Source: Ixodes scapularis (taxonomy: Eukaryota > Arthropoda > Arachnida > Ixodida > Ixodidae). Taken from it: 64,000 nucleotides of DNA. Shown piece after piece: positions 53,230 to 64,000 of the stretch (the stretch's first letter is position 1; every line of letters begins with the position of its first letter). Below the pieces are notes generated by a model, which saw only the letters and a list, made by a program, of their open reading frames with translations, was not told the DNA's origin and made no database searches. The DNA lies in the NCBI RefSeq assembly GCF_016920785.2, contig NW_024609839.1, forward strand, positions 24,491,085 to 24,555,084. The letters run 5' to 3'. The position numbers and the translations under genes were made by a program.

Positions 53230-54899
53230 AGGGATTGTCCGGTCAAATTTTGTATTCAAGAAAACAATTGAGTATCATTGTTAGTGCCTCGAGACGCATC
53301 GTATGTGCAAAATCTGAATTTTATATGCCCCTCTGCATGAGTAATTAAATTTATACTGCCCCAATCGCACTCTAGCGTAGACGCTGTTTTCGGTGGCAAC
53401 ATGGGAGTACTGATGTCACACAACACAAAGCGAGCATTTCTGTCTCGTCGTTTATCTGCGAGTGAACGCCTCACCGTGCTTCATTTTTGTTGTTGTGCTC
53501 GACTTGTTTCGTGGTTGGTTGAGATTTTTGTTGCGCGGTTGGGTGCCACAATTACCGGGCAGCACATGCCAGCCAAGACATGACGTTCCACACTTTTCCG
53601 TGAGATGTGCATTGACGGGAATATGGATCGCCGTCCGTAGGGACTGGGTTCCCGTCAAGATCGAGATCCCGCTTATGCAGCAATCATCTCACAGAAGAGA
53701 GCTACAAGCTGGGCTCTAAGCGGGCTCGTAAGCTAAGGTGTGATGCTGTGGCAACGATATTAAACTACATCCATCCACTCCTCGCTCAAATCGGATCAAT
53801 CGATTTGTTTATGCAGCGAAACCAAAAGCAACAGCTAGGCCATCTCGAAATAATACCAGAAGTTGTATTTAGTACGCGTGCAGCCGAATTCTGTTTGACC
53901 CGCGTGTGCAAATAGAGCGTGGCTACGATTCACCAAGCTCGTCCAAGTCAAGTGACGACATGCATTTGAACGATTCGCCGGTTGCCTTCGACCCGCGGTC
54001 ATCGCCTCTGAGGGAAGGACCCGCAGCCTCATCACAGATCCAGTGGATCCGCCGATATGTGCACCCAGATACCGCTTCGTGTACCGAGGTGCCGCTTCAG
54101 AGGCGAAATCTGCATCCTTTGCTTTGCAAGCGCTCATAATTCGATCGGTGGCCGTCGCAGTTGTGTTTGCGCGAAACGGCATACGTTTGCTCGAAGCTTA
54201 TGACTGTTTGCGAGTAATATCCTGCTAAAAGGCGCGACTTTTCCTGCACATGCTTGGGACCAGCAATAAAAGAATTGTATTTCAGTAGGGTACAGCCTAG
54301 GAGAGTGGTTCTTAACCATCGATGTTTCGCGGACCCCTTGTGGATCGGCGGAGATGATGGAGGACCCCGTTTGTGGTGAGAGGAGAGGAAAGGAACATAA
54401 TAATGATCTAATAAATGTATATAACTAAGGGATAGTGTGAAGTAGACCTCCCTCTTTTACGTTCACACGAAAAAGCTCGCCCGAAAACCAAAACATTTCT
54501 TTTCGACCTAAAAAAATAAAACCTTTTATTGCCGAACTCGAATGATCAGGCAGGGCTTCGCGAACCCCTAGAAGGTCTTCGCGGACCCCCATTTGAGGAC
54601 CACTAGTCCTAGGAGACCATATAATTCAAAACAAAATACAAGACATCCATCGACCAACGCTTGTTATCCCGTTCATCCGACAAACCTTTGCTTTTTGTGA
54701 CGTCACGAAGCAGCTACGGATATCAGCCATTGACACTGGCGAAATTCGGGGTTCAGTTTTGTATATACGCTCATGAAAGGTTTAGTTAATAACGGGAGAT
54801 CATATATCAAAATAAAAATGTCGTTTGTCCACATGAAGGCTCCCTCGAAGTAACGAGCGCAAAAACTTAAGTAGTTCCGGTTTCGACCGGACAATCCCT
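53230..54899. mobile_element. 1670-bp TTAA-flanked transposon inserted in gypsy gag
   Basis: Termini AGGGATTGTCCGGTCAAA and inverted AGGGATTGTCCGGTCGAA (17 of 18). TTAA at 53226-53229 and 54900-54903. If one TTAA is counted, the gag frame is continuous across the site, which independently fixes both boundaries. TTAA duplication suits piggyBac-type elements. No transposase recognised. Confidence 0.85.
54304..54607. mobile_element. 304-bp hAT-like MITE nested in the TTAA element
   Basis: Flanked by a perfect 8-bp duplication CCTAGGAG (54296-54303, 54608-54615). Starts AGTGGTTCTTAACC; the right end inverted contains AGTGGTCCTCAA. GCGGACCCC is repeated near both ends. An 8-bp duplication and such ends suit hAT. 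Confidence 0.75.
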
Positions 54900-54922
54900 T
54901 TAAGTGCCTGAAATGCAACAAG

Positions 54923-55735
54923 GTGGGACGCAGGCAACGCCATTGTACGAAGACCACACGAGGTGAAACGAACACTGTGAGCGAGCCGAAGGAAGAAATA
55001 GGAGGCCCAGGAGGGCCCCTGAAACATGTCACTCGTCGGACGATAATTGGGTTGATTGACACCGGAAGTTCTGGGTGTCTTCTACGCGCCTCTGTGGCAT
55101 CCTGTTGTGGTGAGACGTTGTTTAGAGAAACAACGGCCTTCTATGGCTTCGGAAACACAAGCACGCCGGCAGCAACAGCCATCGGCGGGTGCAGAGCTGA
55201 CCCGGAGGCCGACGTCGTCGCCTGGAGGGATATTCCCACCTTGGGTGTCCCAGACAAACCTCATTCAATGGACCTACTAGTCGGCCGCTCATTTGCCGAG
55301 CTCCCATACATTGCGCAGGCTAAGATAGGTGGATGCCTATGGTTCTGGAACAAGAGGGATTGCCCATTTGCTCCTCCGGAGCCACTGAACGACGGTTACC
55401 AGCTGCAAATGAAGACGATGGAGAGAACAACGCTTCAGGCGCAGAAGATCAACCGAATTACGCTGGCGGCAGAGTTCGACATTACGGGTCCTGTTATACT
55501 GGATAGCTGCGGGCGTCAAATACTAATTGAGGTGACTGTGGCTGTATTTCCAAGAAACTGCCAAGATGTGGTCATCAAGAAGGAACAACAACTGGGTAGT
55601 GTAACAAAAGTCGGAATCGTGGGCAACCTGAAAGTGGGTGAAGAGATCGAAGTATGGGCCAAGCCGTGTGGTGAGAGAGAAGGACCCATCACTAAAACGC
55701 GTTTAGTTACTGTAGTGCAAAAATGTATACAATAA
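54923..55735 (+). CDS. Open protease-region frame of the gypsy relic
   Basis: 270 residues uninterrupted. IIGLIDTGSSGCLLRASVA carries the D-T-G catalytic triad plus S-S-G of LTR-retrotransposon aspartic proteases, and LLVGRSFAELPYIA fits the second half of the fold ('iLGrdfl'). The C-terminal ~140 residues are a less conserved linker. It ends at a TAA before the RT linker. It is part of a dead element but has kept its frame. Confidence 0.7.
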   Translation: MGRRQRHCTKTTRGETNTVSEPKEEIGGPGGPLKHVTRRTIIGLIDTGSSGCLLRASVASCCGETLFRETTAFYGFGNTSTPAATAIGGCRADPEADVVAWRDIPTLGVPDKPHSMDLLVGRSFAELPYIAQAKIGGCLWFWNKRDCPFAPPEPLNDGYQLQMKTMERTTLQAQKINRITLAAEFDITGPVILDSCGRQILIEVTVAVFPRNCQDVVIKKEQQLGSVTKVGIVGNLKVGEEIEVWAKPCGEREGPITKTRLVTVVQKCIQ

Positions 55736-55921
55736 AGAGACAACAGAGCTTCTTCAGCTGAATGAATATCGAGAATGGTTCAGAATTAACTTAATTGAGC
55801 TCGTATGAATGTCCGTCGTCGAAATTCACATTAAAGAACTAACTGAACCCTTTTTGAGTAGCAGAAAGCCCGCTCTAAAAGGTTTTGCTTAATCAGGAAC
55901 TCGCGACCCTATGTCTTGATG

Positions 55922-55970
55922 TCTACGTCTTGTCTACGTCTACGTCTACGTCCTATGTCTACGTCTTGGC
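55922..55970. repeat. GTCTAC-type hexamer repeat
   Basis: TGTCTACGTCT units repeated imperfectly about six times. Confidence 0.8.
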
Positions 55971-56055
55971 AGCCAGCGTTATTAGATTAGCTCAGTCACG
56001 GAACTGCTCATAGACGCTGCATGCACGAGCAATACCTCCCCTCACCCCCCCCCCC

Positions 56056-56262
56056 CTCACTCACCACGACTCGCCTCCCGTCGTTCGACGCTCCAAACGG
56101 CTGCTTTGGTAACTGCAGTCTATTCCATAGATTCGATGGGATTCGTACGTTTTGAAGCGCAGCGTCTAGATGGCGCTCCACCGTACTCCATGGAACACAC
56201 AGTTCGCAAACGAAAATCTAGATGGCGCTTCGAACGACGGGAGGGGGACTGAAGTGAGTGAG
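56056..56262. mobile_element. 207-bp TIR element
   Basis: CTCACTCACCACGACT...CCTCCCGTCGTTCGA at the left and its diverged complement at the right (about 38 bp). TCTAGATGGCGCT occurs twice inside. Confidence 0.6.
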
Positions 56263-57089
56263 AAGGGTACCCTCTTCCGCGCGAGTTCCACAACTGTGGT
56301 GATCTAGTAACGTTGTTGCCAGCTCGCCGGCACGTGATATTGGCGACGTGCGCGATCGAAAGAGTCACTGTGGTCGGCCTTCCACGATTGGCCGAATGCT
56401 GACTATGACGTCAGAAAAGGATTGATTGAAACGTTTATTTGAAAGATCACGCCTCTGGCTTGTGCGCCTCATGTGGCGTGGGGGAAGGGAAAAAGGGAGC
56501 TAGCGATGACGATGGATCAGATGTACCGTCCGATCCCGGAGGACCGGAGGTAGGAGATGATGGATGAAAGACGGCTGTTCTATCCGAGGGTTCTGAGCAC
56601 CTCGGGTGGGTTCATTCCCATAGGGTCTTCGGTCGAAGGGAAGGTGGCAGGTTGCTGATCGCCGAAAACCTGTTCCCTATTGAAAATAATTCTAGAGTGC
56701 CCATCAGCCTTGAAGGATTATGGGACCTCACAGACCTTCAGAACCCTTCAGAAATACCCTACAGAAAAGCCCTTCAAGGATACCCCACAGAAAACCCTTC
56801 AGCCCCACATCCCTTCACCCAAACCCCTTGGCCCATCAGCCTTTTAGACGCGCCAATAACTGTGAATCATAGACCAAAATGCAGTTCAAAACCTTATTCG
56901 AAGTTTATTTCAGACATTTTGTTTTACATGCATATTGTAACTCAAAAAAGTGATAAAAACCAATGTTTGTTCAATCTCGGACGGAAGGAGCTATAGATGA
57001 AAGCGATCACATCAGATAGGGATAACTGAGTTCTTTATTACACAAATCAAAATATATTAAAGTGCTCACAATGCCGCTGGGTAAATTCC

Positions 57090-58542
57090 TGATATTCTTT
57101 ATTTTTTATTCATGAAAAACCCGCAGCGCCTATACAGGCATTATTGCAGGGGGGCACAATGCATTAAAAAAGAGATCCACATTCTCGCGGCACACCACTT
57201 CCGCCGGCAAGGAATTCCATTCAGCAATGGTTCGTGCAAAAAAAAAAGTGTTTCATAATGTTTGTCCTGGAGAAGTACGGCTGAACCTTATAACAATGGT
57301 CTGCACGAGCAGAACGGTAAGATGGGGAATGCAGAAACTTTGCAGCACAAATTCCTGTTTGGTTGTAATAAATCGAGTAAAACAATTTGAGACGCAGCCT
57401 TTTACGACGTTCATTTAAATGCACCCATCCCAGTTCCTTTTTCATTTCAGTGGTGCTACTGAAACGATCGTATCTTCCCAGGACAAACCGAGCAGCAACA
57501 CATTGAATACGTTCTATAGCACTGATACGAACCTGGTAAGACGGGTCCCACACATGACAAGCATACTCTAATATCGGTCTAACATACGCTTTATACGCTG
57601 CCTCCTTAAGTTTTTTGCTTACATGTTTAAGGTTGCGCTGTAAAAAAACTTAAAGCCCTGCCTGCCCTGGAAACGACACTGTTCACTTGAGCAGTCTATG
57701 TTCCGTCTTCAGAAAATATAAGACCTAAATATTTATAAGATGGCTCAATTCCAATATTTTCATTGTTAATGGAGTACTGATGAGTCAATCTATTATGTTT
57801 TCTAGTGAAACACACATGAACACACTTGCCAGCGTTCAATGACATCTTATTGTTACTACACCATGATTCAATTCGTTTCACATCTCTCATAAGCTGCGTG
57901 AAATCCAGACACTGCGTTGTACAATGCACAATCATCGGCAAATAGACGTATTTCTGATTCAATTCCTCGGGAAATATCTTTAATATAAATGAGAAAGAGA
58001 AGCGGTCCCAACACAGACCCCTGTGCCACGCCAGATGTTACAAAAACACCACCCGAACTTGTCCCATTTACAACAACCTGTTGCTGCCTTGAAGCTAGGT
58101 AATCTCTTAACCAGTGCATCACATTATTATCAATATTTAAAACTTCAAGTTTCTGCAGTAATACCGAATGAGAGACAGTATCAAATGCTTTCTTGATATC
58201 TAAAAATAAAAAAAATCAACTTGACCTCTATTATCAAGTACTGTGGCAATATCATGATAAAACTCGATTAACTGCGTCGTATATGAAAAACCTTTTTCGG
58301 AACTCATGCTGTTGATCATTCAGAAAGCCGAACAAATCAAGGTGCTTCATTAACGCCGAGTACAAAACATGTTCGACAATTTCACAGCACACTGGGGTAA
58401 GCGAGATCGGCCTGTAGTTCGAAACAATACCTTTAGATCCGCCCTTTAAAACTGGCACGACATTGGCTATTTTCCAATAATCAGGTAGTTTTCCCTCCTG
58501 TATTGGTAGTTCAGCTAATAAAACCGAGCAGGTGAACGTCAC
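57090..58542 (-). pseudogene. CR1/L2-like LINE relic, RT and 3' end
   Basis: Minus-strand pieces in order: NYRPISLTPVCCEIVEHVLY and LNDQQHEFRKRF (58542-58252), LRDYLASRQQQVVVNG and SGVAQGSVLGPLLFLIYIKD with LFADDCALY (58122-57868), YSINNENIGIEPSYKYLGL (57962-57696), and RISAIERIQCVAARFVLGRY with ELGWVHLNERR (57553-57221). Downstream, WNSLPAEVV-type sequence and a 3' tail ending near 57090 are visible. The F-A-D-D catalytic motif is present. Frameshifts separate each piece. Confidence 0.85.
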
Positions 58543-58854
58543 GGACTATACACACTAAGTAAGCACGTTTGGCGAAAACCACGAGCTCGCAAGAAGCACC
58601 CGCCACCGTTGAGAACTCCTGAGCACAGTCAATGTGTCGTCTCTGGTGGCTGCCGTCGTGGCGGCGTCTTCGGCGTCATTTTCGCTAGCTGGATGCTTCT
58701 GAAGCTCGACGGACGAAGAGGCGCACGGAACAGGTGCTGACAGCGGCTGGACATCCACCGTCTCAGGTGCCGCAGTAACATGATCGCGGTGCGCAGGCAC
58801 TACGTGCGGTGGGACGCTGACCCCGACTGCCTGATTTGCGGCTAGTAGGCCGAC

Positions 58855-59482
58855 AACGGCTGGCGCCGGAGGTTGCTGGAGAGGCCGCCTTGCTGAGGGT
58901 CCTCGGGCATCGCCTTGCCTTCTAGTGGGTCCCTGGTCACTGCGGCATCCAGGGCAATGAGCAGGTTGACAGGCTGGCCGACAAAGTGCACGACGCGCCC
59001 CGGTTCCGGACGTCGAGCGTTGGCCCCTTCGCCGACGCCAAACTCCTTGCCGCCCGAGCGGCCGTGGTGGCGCACCCCGAGGAGCGGTGCGCGGCCGCGA
59101 ATCACCCGGCAAGACCGCCCCTCCCCCCCCCGGGGTCACGATCCGTCGAGTCAACGCCGTCGTACACCGCATCCGAACGAACTGCGCCATGATCCCGGTG
59201 CGGCTCCACTGTTTCCGCCGCGACGCCGAAACGCCAACCCACACTGCCCGAACTGCGGAGAACGGACAGATAAGGCGCACCTCGTCGCCTGCAGGGAGCA
59301 CGACGGCGCTAGGGCGGCCCAGCTCTGGGGCGGCCATGACAGCATCCCCTGCCGCACTGGGCCTTTCTTGCGGACCGAAAGACGAGATTTTACTGCCACG
59401 AGGCGAGAGACGCACCAAGGAAAGAGCTCTGAAGATCCTGCTCACCTTTCTCGAGGATACCAGCCTCATCGAATCGCTGTGA
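58855..59482 (+). pseudogene. RNase H and C-terminal fragment of an I/LOA-like LINE
   Basis: On +, WVPGHCGIQGNEQVDRLADK (58925-58985) is the RNase H 'w.pgH.gi.GNe.aD.lA' block, preceded by a TAG. After frame changes come HCPNCGERTDKAHLVACREH, a C-x2-C...H...C finger, and LKILLTFLEDTSLIESL with a stop at 59482, the counterpart of the C-terminus of ORF2 at 10372. Much more GC-rich than its surroundings. Confidence 0.7.
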
Positions 59483-60120
59483 GCCCATGGACGAGCGGAT
59501 GGCGCGGCCGGTTAAGTAGACCACCGGGTGCGCTTCTCAAACAGGAGAACTTGCCAAGCGACGAAGAAGGGACAAATGGCTTCCACGCGGCTTTCCCGAG
59601 CTTTCCTCCCCCAGCGCAACCGGACCGGCGACTCCTCCTCACCTAACGGAAATTTTTTTCCCCCGCTGGATTCCTGTTTTTCTCCTCTCTACCTCCCGGC
59701 TTGCTTCTTCGGCCATTCCCCACCCTCCCTCGCCTCTATTTTTAACTCTATCTCCCCCATACCTCCCTGCTTTTCTCTCACCCTCCCCCCTTCCAGAGCC
59801 AGTGAGAAATGCGCCCTGCGCACATACACTATTGGCTCTCATTTTCCCCCCTCATTTTCATTTACAACGTTTAGAAACGTACACCGAGCGGACGGGGTCG
59901 CGTTCGCTTGGAAAAGCCGCTAGGCAGGCGCCTCGTGAATTCTCCAAATAGGGCGGTCATCCCCAGTGGCTTCTTGGAGACCGAACACCCGGGCAGTGAC
60001 AGACGGGTCCAGGAGCCGACTCGTGTTTGATAGAAGGGCAGTAATAAAAATTTTAACGGACACACATACGATCGGCATTCTCCAAACGCTTATTTTTCCC
60101 ATCGCAAACAATAAGTAGCT

Positions 60121-60207
60121 AATTAAACTCGAGGAAGAAAACCAGAAGGACGGACAACCATGAAAGTTTGTTGTTGTCCGTCCTTGTTTTCTTCCTTAGG
60201 CTTAATT
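60121..60207. repeat. Hairpin repeat related to 26985-27086
   Basis: Arms AATTAA...GGAAGAAAACCAGAAGG and the inverted counterpart, enclosing GGACGGACAAC / GTTGTCCGTCC. Similar composition and layout to the hairpin at 26985. Confidence 0.7.
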
Positions 60208-60680
60208 ATCCCTATCATCCCGCTCGTTCTGACCTTAAATAAGTAGCTATGTTCTAATTCTGCGAAATGTGTTTTCTCCACCTAGGCCGTGGCCCCACAG
60301 ACATCTCAAGAAGCCTGAACGTTTTCCCGACCCCATTAGAAAAGTTATTGACAGGCTTTCAGACATTTCAAGGCATTGTAAAGGGGACTTCAGACATTTC
60401 AGGAGAGCCTCTGACGGGGCCAACGAACCCACCAGGAAATATCGGCGCCCCCTTCAAACATTTCAGAAATTCCTGAAGTCCCCTTCACACCCTCTAAAAA
60501 AGTCCTGAAGTCCCATCAGAGCGATTTTCAATAGGGTTCGTTTAACGTCTCTGAACAGAACCATAGAAGGTGGTCACAAGTCGCGGGGGCACCGCAGTGG
60601 GGACATCTTGGTTCAGGTCCCGTGTCCTCCTGGTCTGTTGGCTTGTGGAATCTGGCAAGCCAAACGGGAGTTAGCATACA

Positions 60681-63600
60681 CACTAAAAGTTTTTACACCT
60701 TTAAGGGTGTAAAAGGGGTGTTTTGGCAATTTACACCCTTGGCTACACCCCTTTAGCACCCTTAAATCAGCTACTGCACCCACATTATTGTACCGAGAGG
60801 GGTGTTGTTTCGTGTTACACCCTCCATTTAGTGGAGGGTGTGAGAAGGGTGTAGAAGAGGGTGCTAAATAATAATATGAAAGGATTTCTGAAACCTTATA
60901 TGTGGACCTCCCCATAAATGTATAGGTTAAATTTATGCTTAAAAACATCGGTTGTTAGCAGTCGTTTTTTATAATGTTAGTTGTAATTCATGCAAATAGT
61001 TGATAATAAAGTGCCTCTCCTGCGTGCAATTTTTTGTGTTCACAAAATTTTATACGAGTTCATATTCAATTTTCTTAAAAATTACTCCATCCACAAAAAA
61101 TTGGAAACCAGGGAGAAATTCTGAATGCTATCATTTTTTACAAATATTTATTGATCGAAGTGTAGCAGTAAGAAAATCAGTCTCCAGTTTACTTCTGACA
61201 ACACAACATGAAATCAAAATATAATATGTTTGACAAATATTCATGACATGCTGCCAGAACCTGTCACATTACCATGTCAACCTATGAAAAATATTGATTT
61301 GAAAATATGACGACATGCACAAGAACTCACACACATAAAGAAGCAGAACCCATAAAAAACCAGTCCGAGACATAAGACTTCCTAAAATATGGGCTAATGC
61401 AGTATCCTGGTGTAGATCACACAAAATCTGGAGAACCAGGAGAAAAAAGGAGACATTTGACTTTACTGTCGACAGTGACATCATTCTATTTTTACATTTA
61501 TCAAAAGAAAAAACCAAGAAAAATAAGCTGTCTTGTCCAACCATTTTAAACAATCAAAAAGCTAATTCTACTCAGTGTGTGTTGTCCAACCAGTTATCGC
61601 AGCAAGAGTCAACTGAGAAAAGGTGACAGTTGTTTTCACTGCCTGTTTTTCGACTGTCTCTCATCGTTGTTTAGCTAGTTTCTGCAGAGAGCACCAGAAC
61701 TGAGTGGGCTACCATTCAATGATCCATGAAATCTCATAGCAATGAGTGACGTGCGCTTATAACAGTCTGTCCTTTGTGCTCCCGCATGTATAATGGTTCT
61801 GTTGTACAGTCTGTAAGTGATGTTACAACTTTGAATTCTTGCGTCGCACGGACAACATAGACGTGAAAGTGCTCGTCGAACCGGACTGTCTCAAGCACAT
61901 TCCCCAAAGATAAAAGCACTTTGTTAACATAAAAAATTTGACATATATGCAGAAATTCGGGCAGAGCATCGTCAGGAACACTTTGGACAAGAACACATCC
62001 TGTTTTGTAGACCCTGCCTTCTATGCTCACAGAGTTCGCTACGAATGAATCAACAGTTTCAAGATCATGCTGAGAGATAAACTCCTTGACGCATTCAGGA
62101 AGATGTTCACAAAGTATGGGGCGACAACCTGTTGTGATGGGAACGCTCTTCTCACCAACAGCTGCAAAAGAGAAACACTGCAAAAACTGATGCCTCACTG
62201 CTAGACTGTGCGAAAGACTCTTAAAGTTGCGGATTTTACGAGCCATGTCTTTGAAATATTGGTGCTTTCCCTCGAAGCGCATCGCCCAAAGTTCAACTAA
62301 TGGTCCAAACCTTTCCATGCACGACGGATAGTGAATAAGGTAGTGCATTTTGCAAGGAACTTTAACAGATGGGAACAATGTCTTGAAGTCGAGACAAAAA
62401 AAAATGAATCTTCCTTTGCAGGTAGCCAATGTGCGAGACTGGGATTTTCCGGCTCATGATGATATCCATGATTTCGCGAAAAAGCAAGTAAAGTTGCCAT
62501 ACTTCGTGTTCTGTTGGAACACATTCGCCAACGAAAAAGGTTAGATGACGAAATAGGCAAAAGACCTGCGTGGCTGATCCTTTCATGGTTGCCTTTCCTT
62601 TAAGAAATTCACTAGAAATAGGCTCTGGCTTATTTCGCGCATCACAAGGGTCATAATTCCACTCACTAATTTCCTTGTTTAACTGTGCAAGAGTAAAAAG
62701 TCCTTGTGATATTAAGGAAGAAATGATGTGTCTTAGTGCAAATGGTATAACACCCTCGTGCAAGTCGTGCATAACGTCAGGCGGAAAATGCTGTGTGGCA
62801 TTGAACCCCTGGCATGTAAGAGCACAAGCTGCAGTGACCCCATACAATGATGCAGTTGGCAGTCCAGCCTTCAACATGTTCATATGATGCTCGTGACCTT
62901 CCGGTGTGCGCAGCACGAAATCGGTCTCCAGGTGCTTGTAGTTGATTTCACAGTGCACGGCCATGCAGAACCTGCAAATCCTACCTTTGTTGAAACTACG
63001 TTTAAAGCCTCCCATTCTATGGCTCGACAGATTATCCCCAGTCAAAACAAAGACTGACCCTCTCATCACTTTTCCGTTTGCAACTATGCCTTCAGTTTCT
63101 AATCTGCTCACATCCTCAAGCAAAGGTGCAAGAATCTTAGGCAGACCATAGGAGTCCACATGGTGGTCATTCACTAAAAGTGCCAGGTGCATTCCTGATA
63201 GCGCAGAGCGGAACCTTGCAGGAAAATTCAGCACTGAGAAATACACGGCGGTCATCTTATGCTTTCCTCTTTTGCTGCCCAAAGGGTTGCACACCTCAAA
63301 TTCATCAGTATATAACTGCAGGCAGATTTTGTGATGGTCACCTTCAAAGTAGGCATGGTCGCGAAATGCACTGCCATCAAACACAGAACACATATGGTTG
63401 TCAACCTTTGTGTAAGCATTAAAGTCACCCGATAAGGTTGGATGTTCAAGGATACACGTGAGGAGATCACAGAGCGGCACATACTCCATGGTGTCGTCTT
63501 TTCCATTGCTGTTGGTTCCTAGCACTACTGTACGGGGCTCAACAAGTGGAAGATGTGTCCTCCAGAACGCGTTCCGGCCAGCTGTCGTCAGTAGCCGGTC

Positions 63601-64000
63601 CAGTTCGTCAACACAGAATAGCTCCCTCACGTTGGCGGCCACCTCGTTGTTGAGCTGGAGTTGTTTATGTTCCAAAATGGATTTTACGAAAGAAATCACA
63701 TCATTTGTGATTTCATCTAAGGTTGATTCTGGAAGTCGCCTTCCCTCTTTCCACTTGAAAAGAAGGAGAGCCAGCTGCTTTACACAGCCGCTTGGACCCT
63801 GGGTGGATTCACACACTTGTGAAGTCTCTGTACGCAGCTCCTCTTGCCTTTCTTCTGCGTCCGGATTACTCTGTACACCAACGTCATCACTTTGAAAGGC
63901 ATCCCCAACACTCGGTGCTGCATCCACCAGTTCATTCGCTCCCACGGCTCTTTCTCTTTCGACTGATCCAGGGTGATTTCTGTACACATGTTTTTTATAG
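60681..64000 (-). mobile_element. EnSpm/CACTA-type transposon, 3' part (other end beyond window)
   Basis: Starts on + with CACTAAAAGTTTTTACACC followed by dense GGGTGTAA / TTACACCC subterminal repeats up to about 60870, the classical CACTA end. A minus-strand transposase reading frame follows at 61734-63987. Between them (60870-61733) is A/T-rich sequence without coding signal. The 5' end lies past 64000. Confidence 0.75.
61734..63987 (-). pseudogene. CACTA-like DDE transposase, one frameshift at an A9 run, 5' partial
   Basis: Two minus-strand frames overlap: 63987-62362 (541 codons, open to the window edge) and 62429-61734. They meet at nine A (62396-62404), where a one-base shift would join them into one product of about 750 residues. 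Motifs: VFVLTGDNLSSHRMGGF with CRFCM (first catalytic Asp and zinc Cys), PPDVMHDLHEGVIPFALRHI (second acidic residues, comparable to the D-x-M-H of EnSpm transposases), then PCKMHYLIHYPSCMERFGPL and ELWAMRFEGKHQYFK with RNFKSLSHSLAVRHQ. The CACTA end 1 kb downstream supports the family. Function in a live element: cutting and joining its ends. The frameshift may be real or a homopolymer sequencing error; the rest shows no decay, so the copy is young. Confidence 0.7.

Larger units (their letters stand above)
52730..55862 (+). pseudogene. Ty3/gypsy-type retrotransposon relic, gag-knuckles-protease, interrupted at TTAA
   Basis: Starts MPTFHMMPDVKRKLDF and has a second gag block (YELCDTREQISLLSGHL ... 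EDDLMHNIQEFEWF) with an internal deletion and stops. The nucleocapsid region has two CCHC-like knuckles, one on each side of an inserted transposon (53230-54899). After 54904 the frame is open for about 270 residues and includes the retroviral-type protease site IGLIDTGSSGCLL. Past its stop, LLQLNEYREWF (about 55756-55790) matches the linker before gypsy RT; RT itself is not seen. Confidence 0.75.
56675..60536. mobile_element. 3.86-kb TIR element, termini CCCTATTGAAAAT
   Basis: CCCTATTGAAAAT opens the left end and, inverted, the right end. Both subterminal zones carry CCTTCAG/CTGAAGG-type repeats (56700-56850, 60290-60520). It holds two LINE fragments and a hairpin repeat but no transposase. 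The termini resemble those at 30632-32616. Confidence 0.6.

Noticed and set aside
58555..59469. 304-codon minus-strand frame over the GC-rich LINE fragment
   Set aside because: The + strand carries the RNase H and C-terminal finger motifs; the minus frame is open because of high GC.

Overview
This is eukaryotic, TE-dense DNA, most likely from a tick or other chelicerate arthropod. The reasons are small coding exons of an M13 (neprilysin-like) peptidase scattered through very long introns, and many mobile-element families of the kinds that crowd tick genomes: CR1/Jockey-like and RNase-H-bearing LINEs, Ty3/gypsy relics, CACTA, TTAA-flanked, hAT-like and Harbinger-like elements, and palindromic satellites. 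The species assignment is inference; no rRNA, tRNA or mitochondrial marker is present to fix it. No CRISPR array, operon or other prokaryotic signature was seen.

The only convincing host gene runs on the + strand from 814 (5' part outside the window) to a stop at 50222. Twelve exons with GT-AG introns join in phase to give the C-terminal 392 residues of a zinc metallopeptidase: an M13 N-domain segment, the V-N-(A/G)-Y substrate strand, HELIH, GENIADNGG, the P-H-T/Y-R segment and the C-terminal CxxW. The catalytic residues are intact. Intron 5 (20.1 kb), intron 6 (7.4 kb) and intron 11 (9.5 kb) carry most of the repeats.

Region by region. 1-5.4 kb: exons 1-5 and a minus-strand LINE relic. 5.4-10 kb: a foldback MITE, a second LINE relic and a Ty3/gypsy gag-protease relic. 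10.15-17.16 kb: a block bounded by inverted repeats that holds a nearly intact minus-strand LINE, itself interrupted by a ~1 kb array of palindromic minisatellites. 17.4-23.2 kb: a gypsy RT relic, CTCAC minisatellites and TIR elements built from 12-bp palindromes. 23.2-32.6 kb: larger TIR elements with nested MITEs, and exon 6. 33-40.6 kb: exons 7-11. 42-48.4 kb: paired TTAA hairpins, a 328-bp TIR repeat, a 988-bp miniature LTR retrotransposon, a 296-bp foldback and a Harbinger-like element. 50.1 kb: last exon. 52.7-55.9 kb: a gypsy gag/protease copy interrupted by a TTAA-flanked transposon that itself carries a hAT-like MITE. 56.7-60.5 kb: a 3.9-kb TIR element containing two LINE fragments. 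60.7 kb to the end: the 3' part of a minus-strand CACTA transposon with its transposase.

The window reads as one peptidase gene whose introns and 3' flank have taken up nested transposons. No gene cluster or pathway is visible beyond that.
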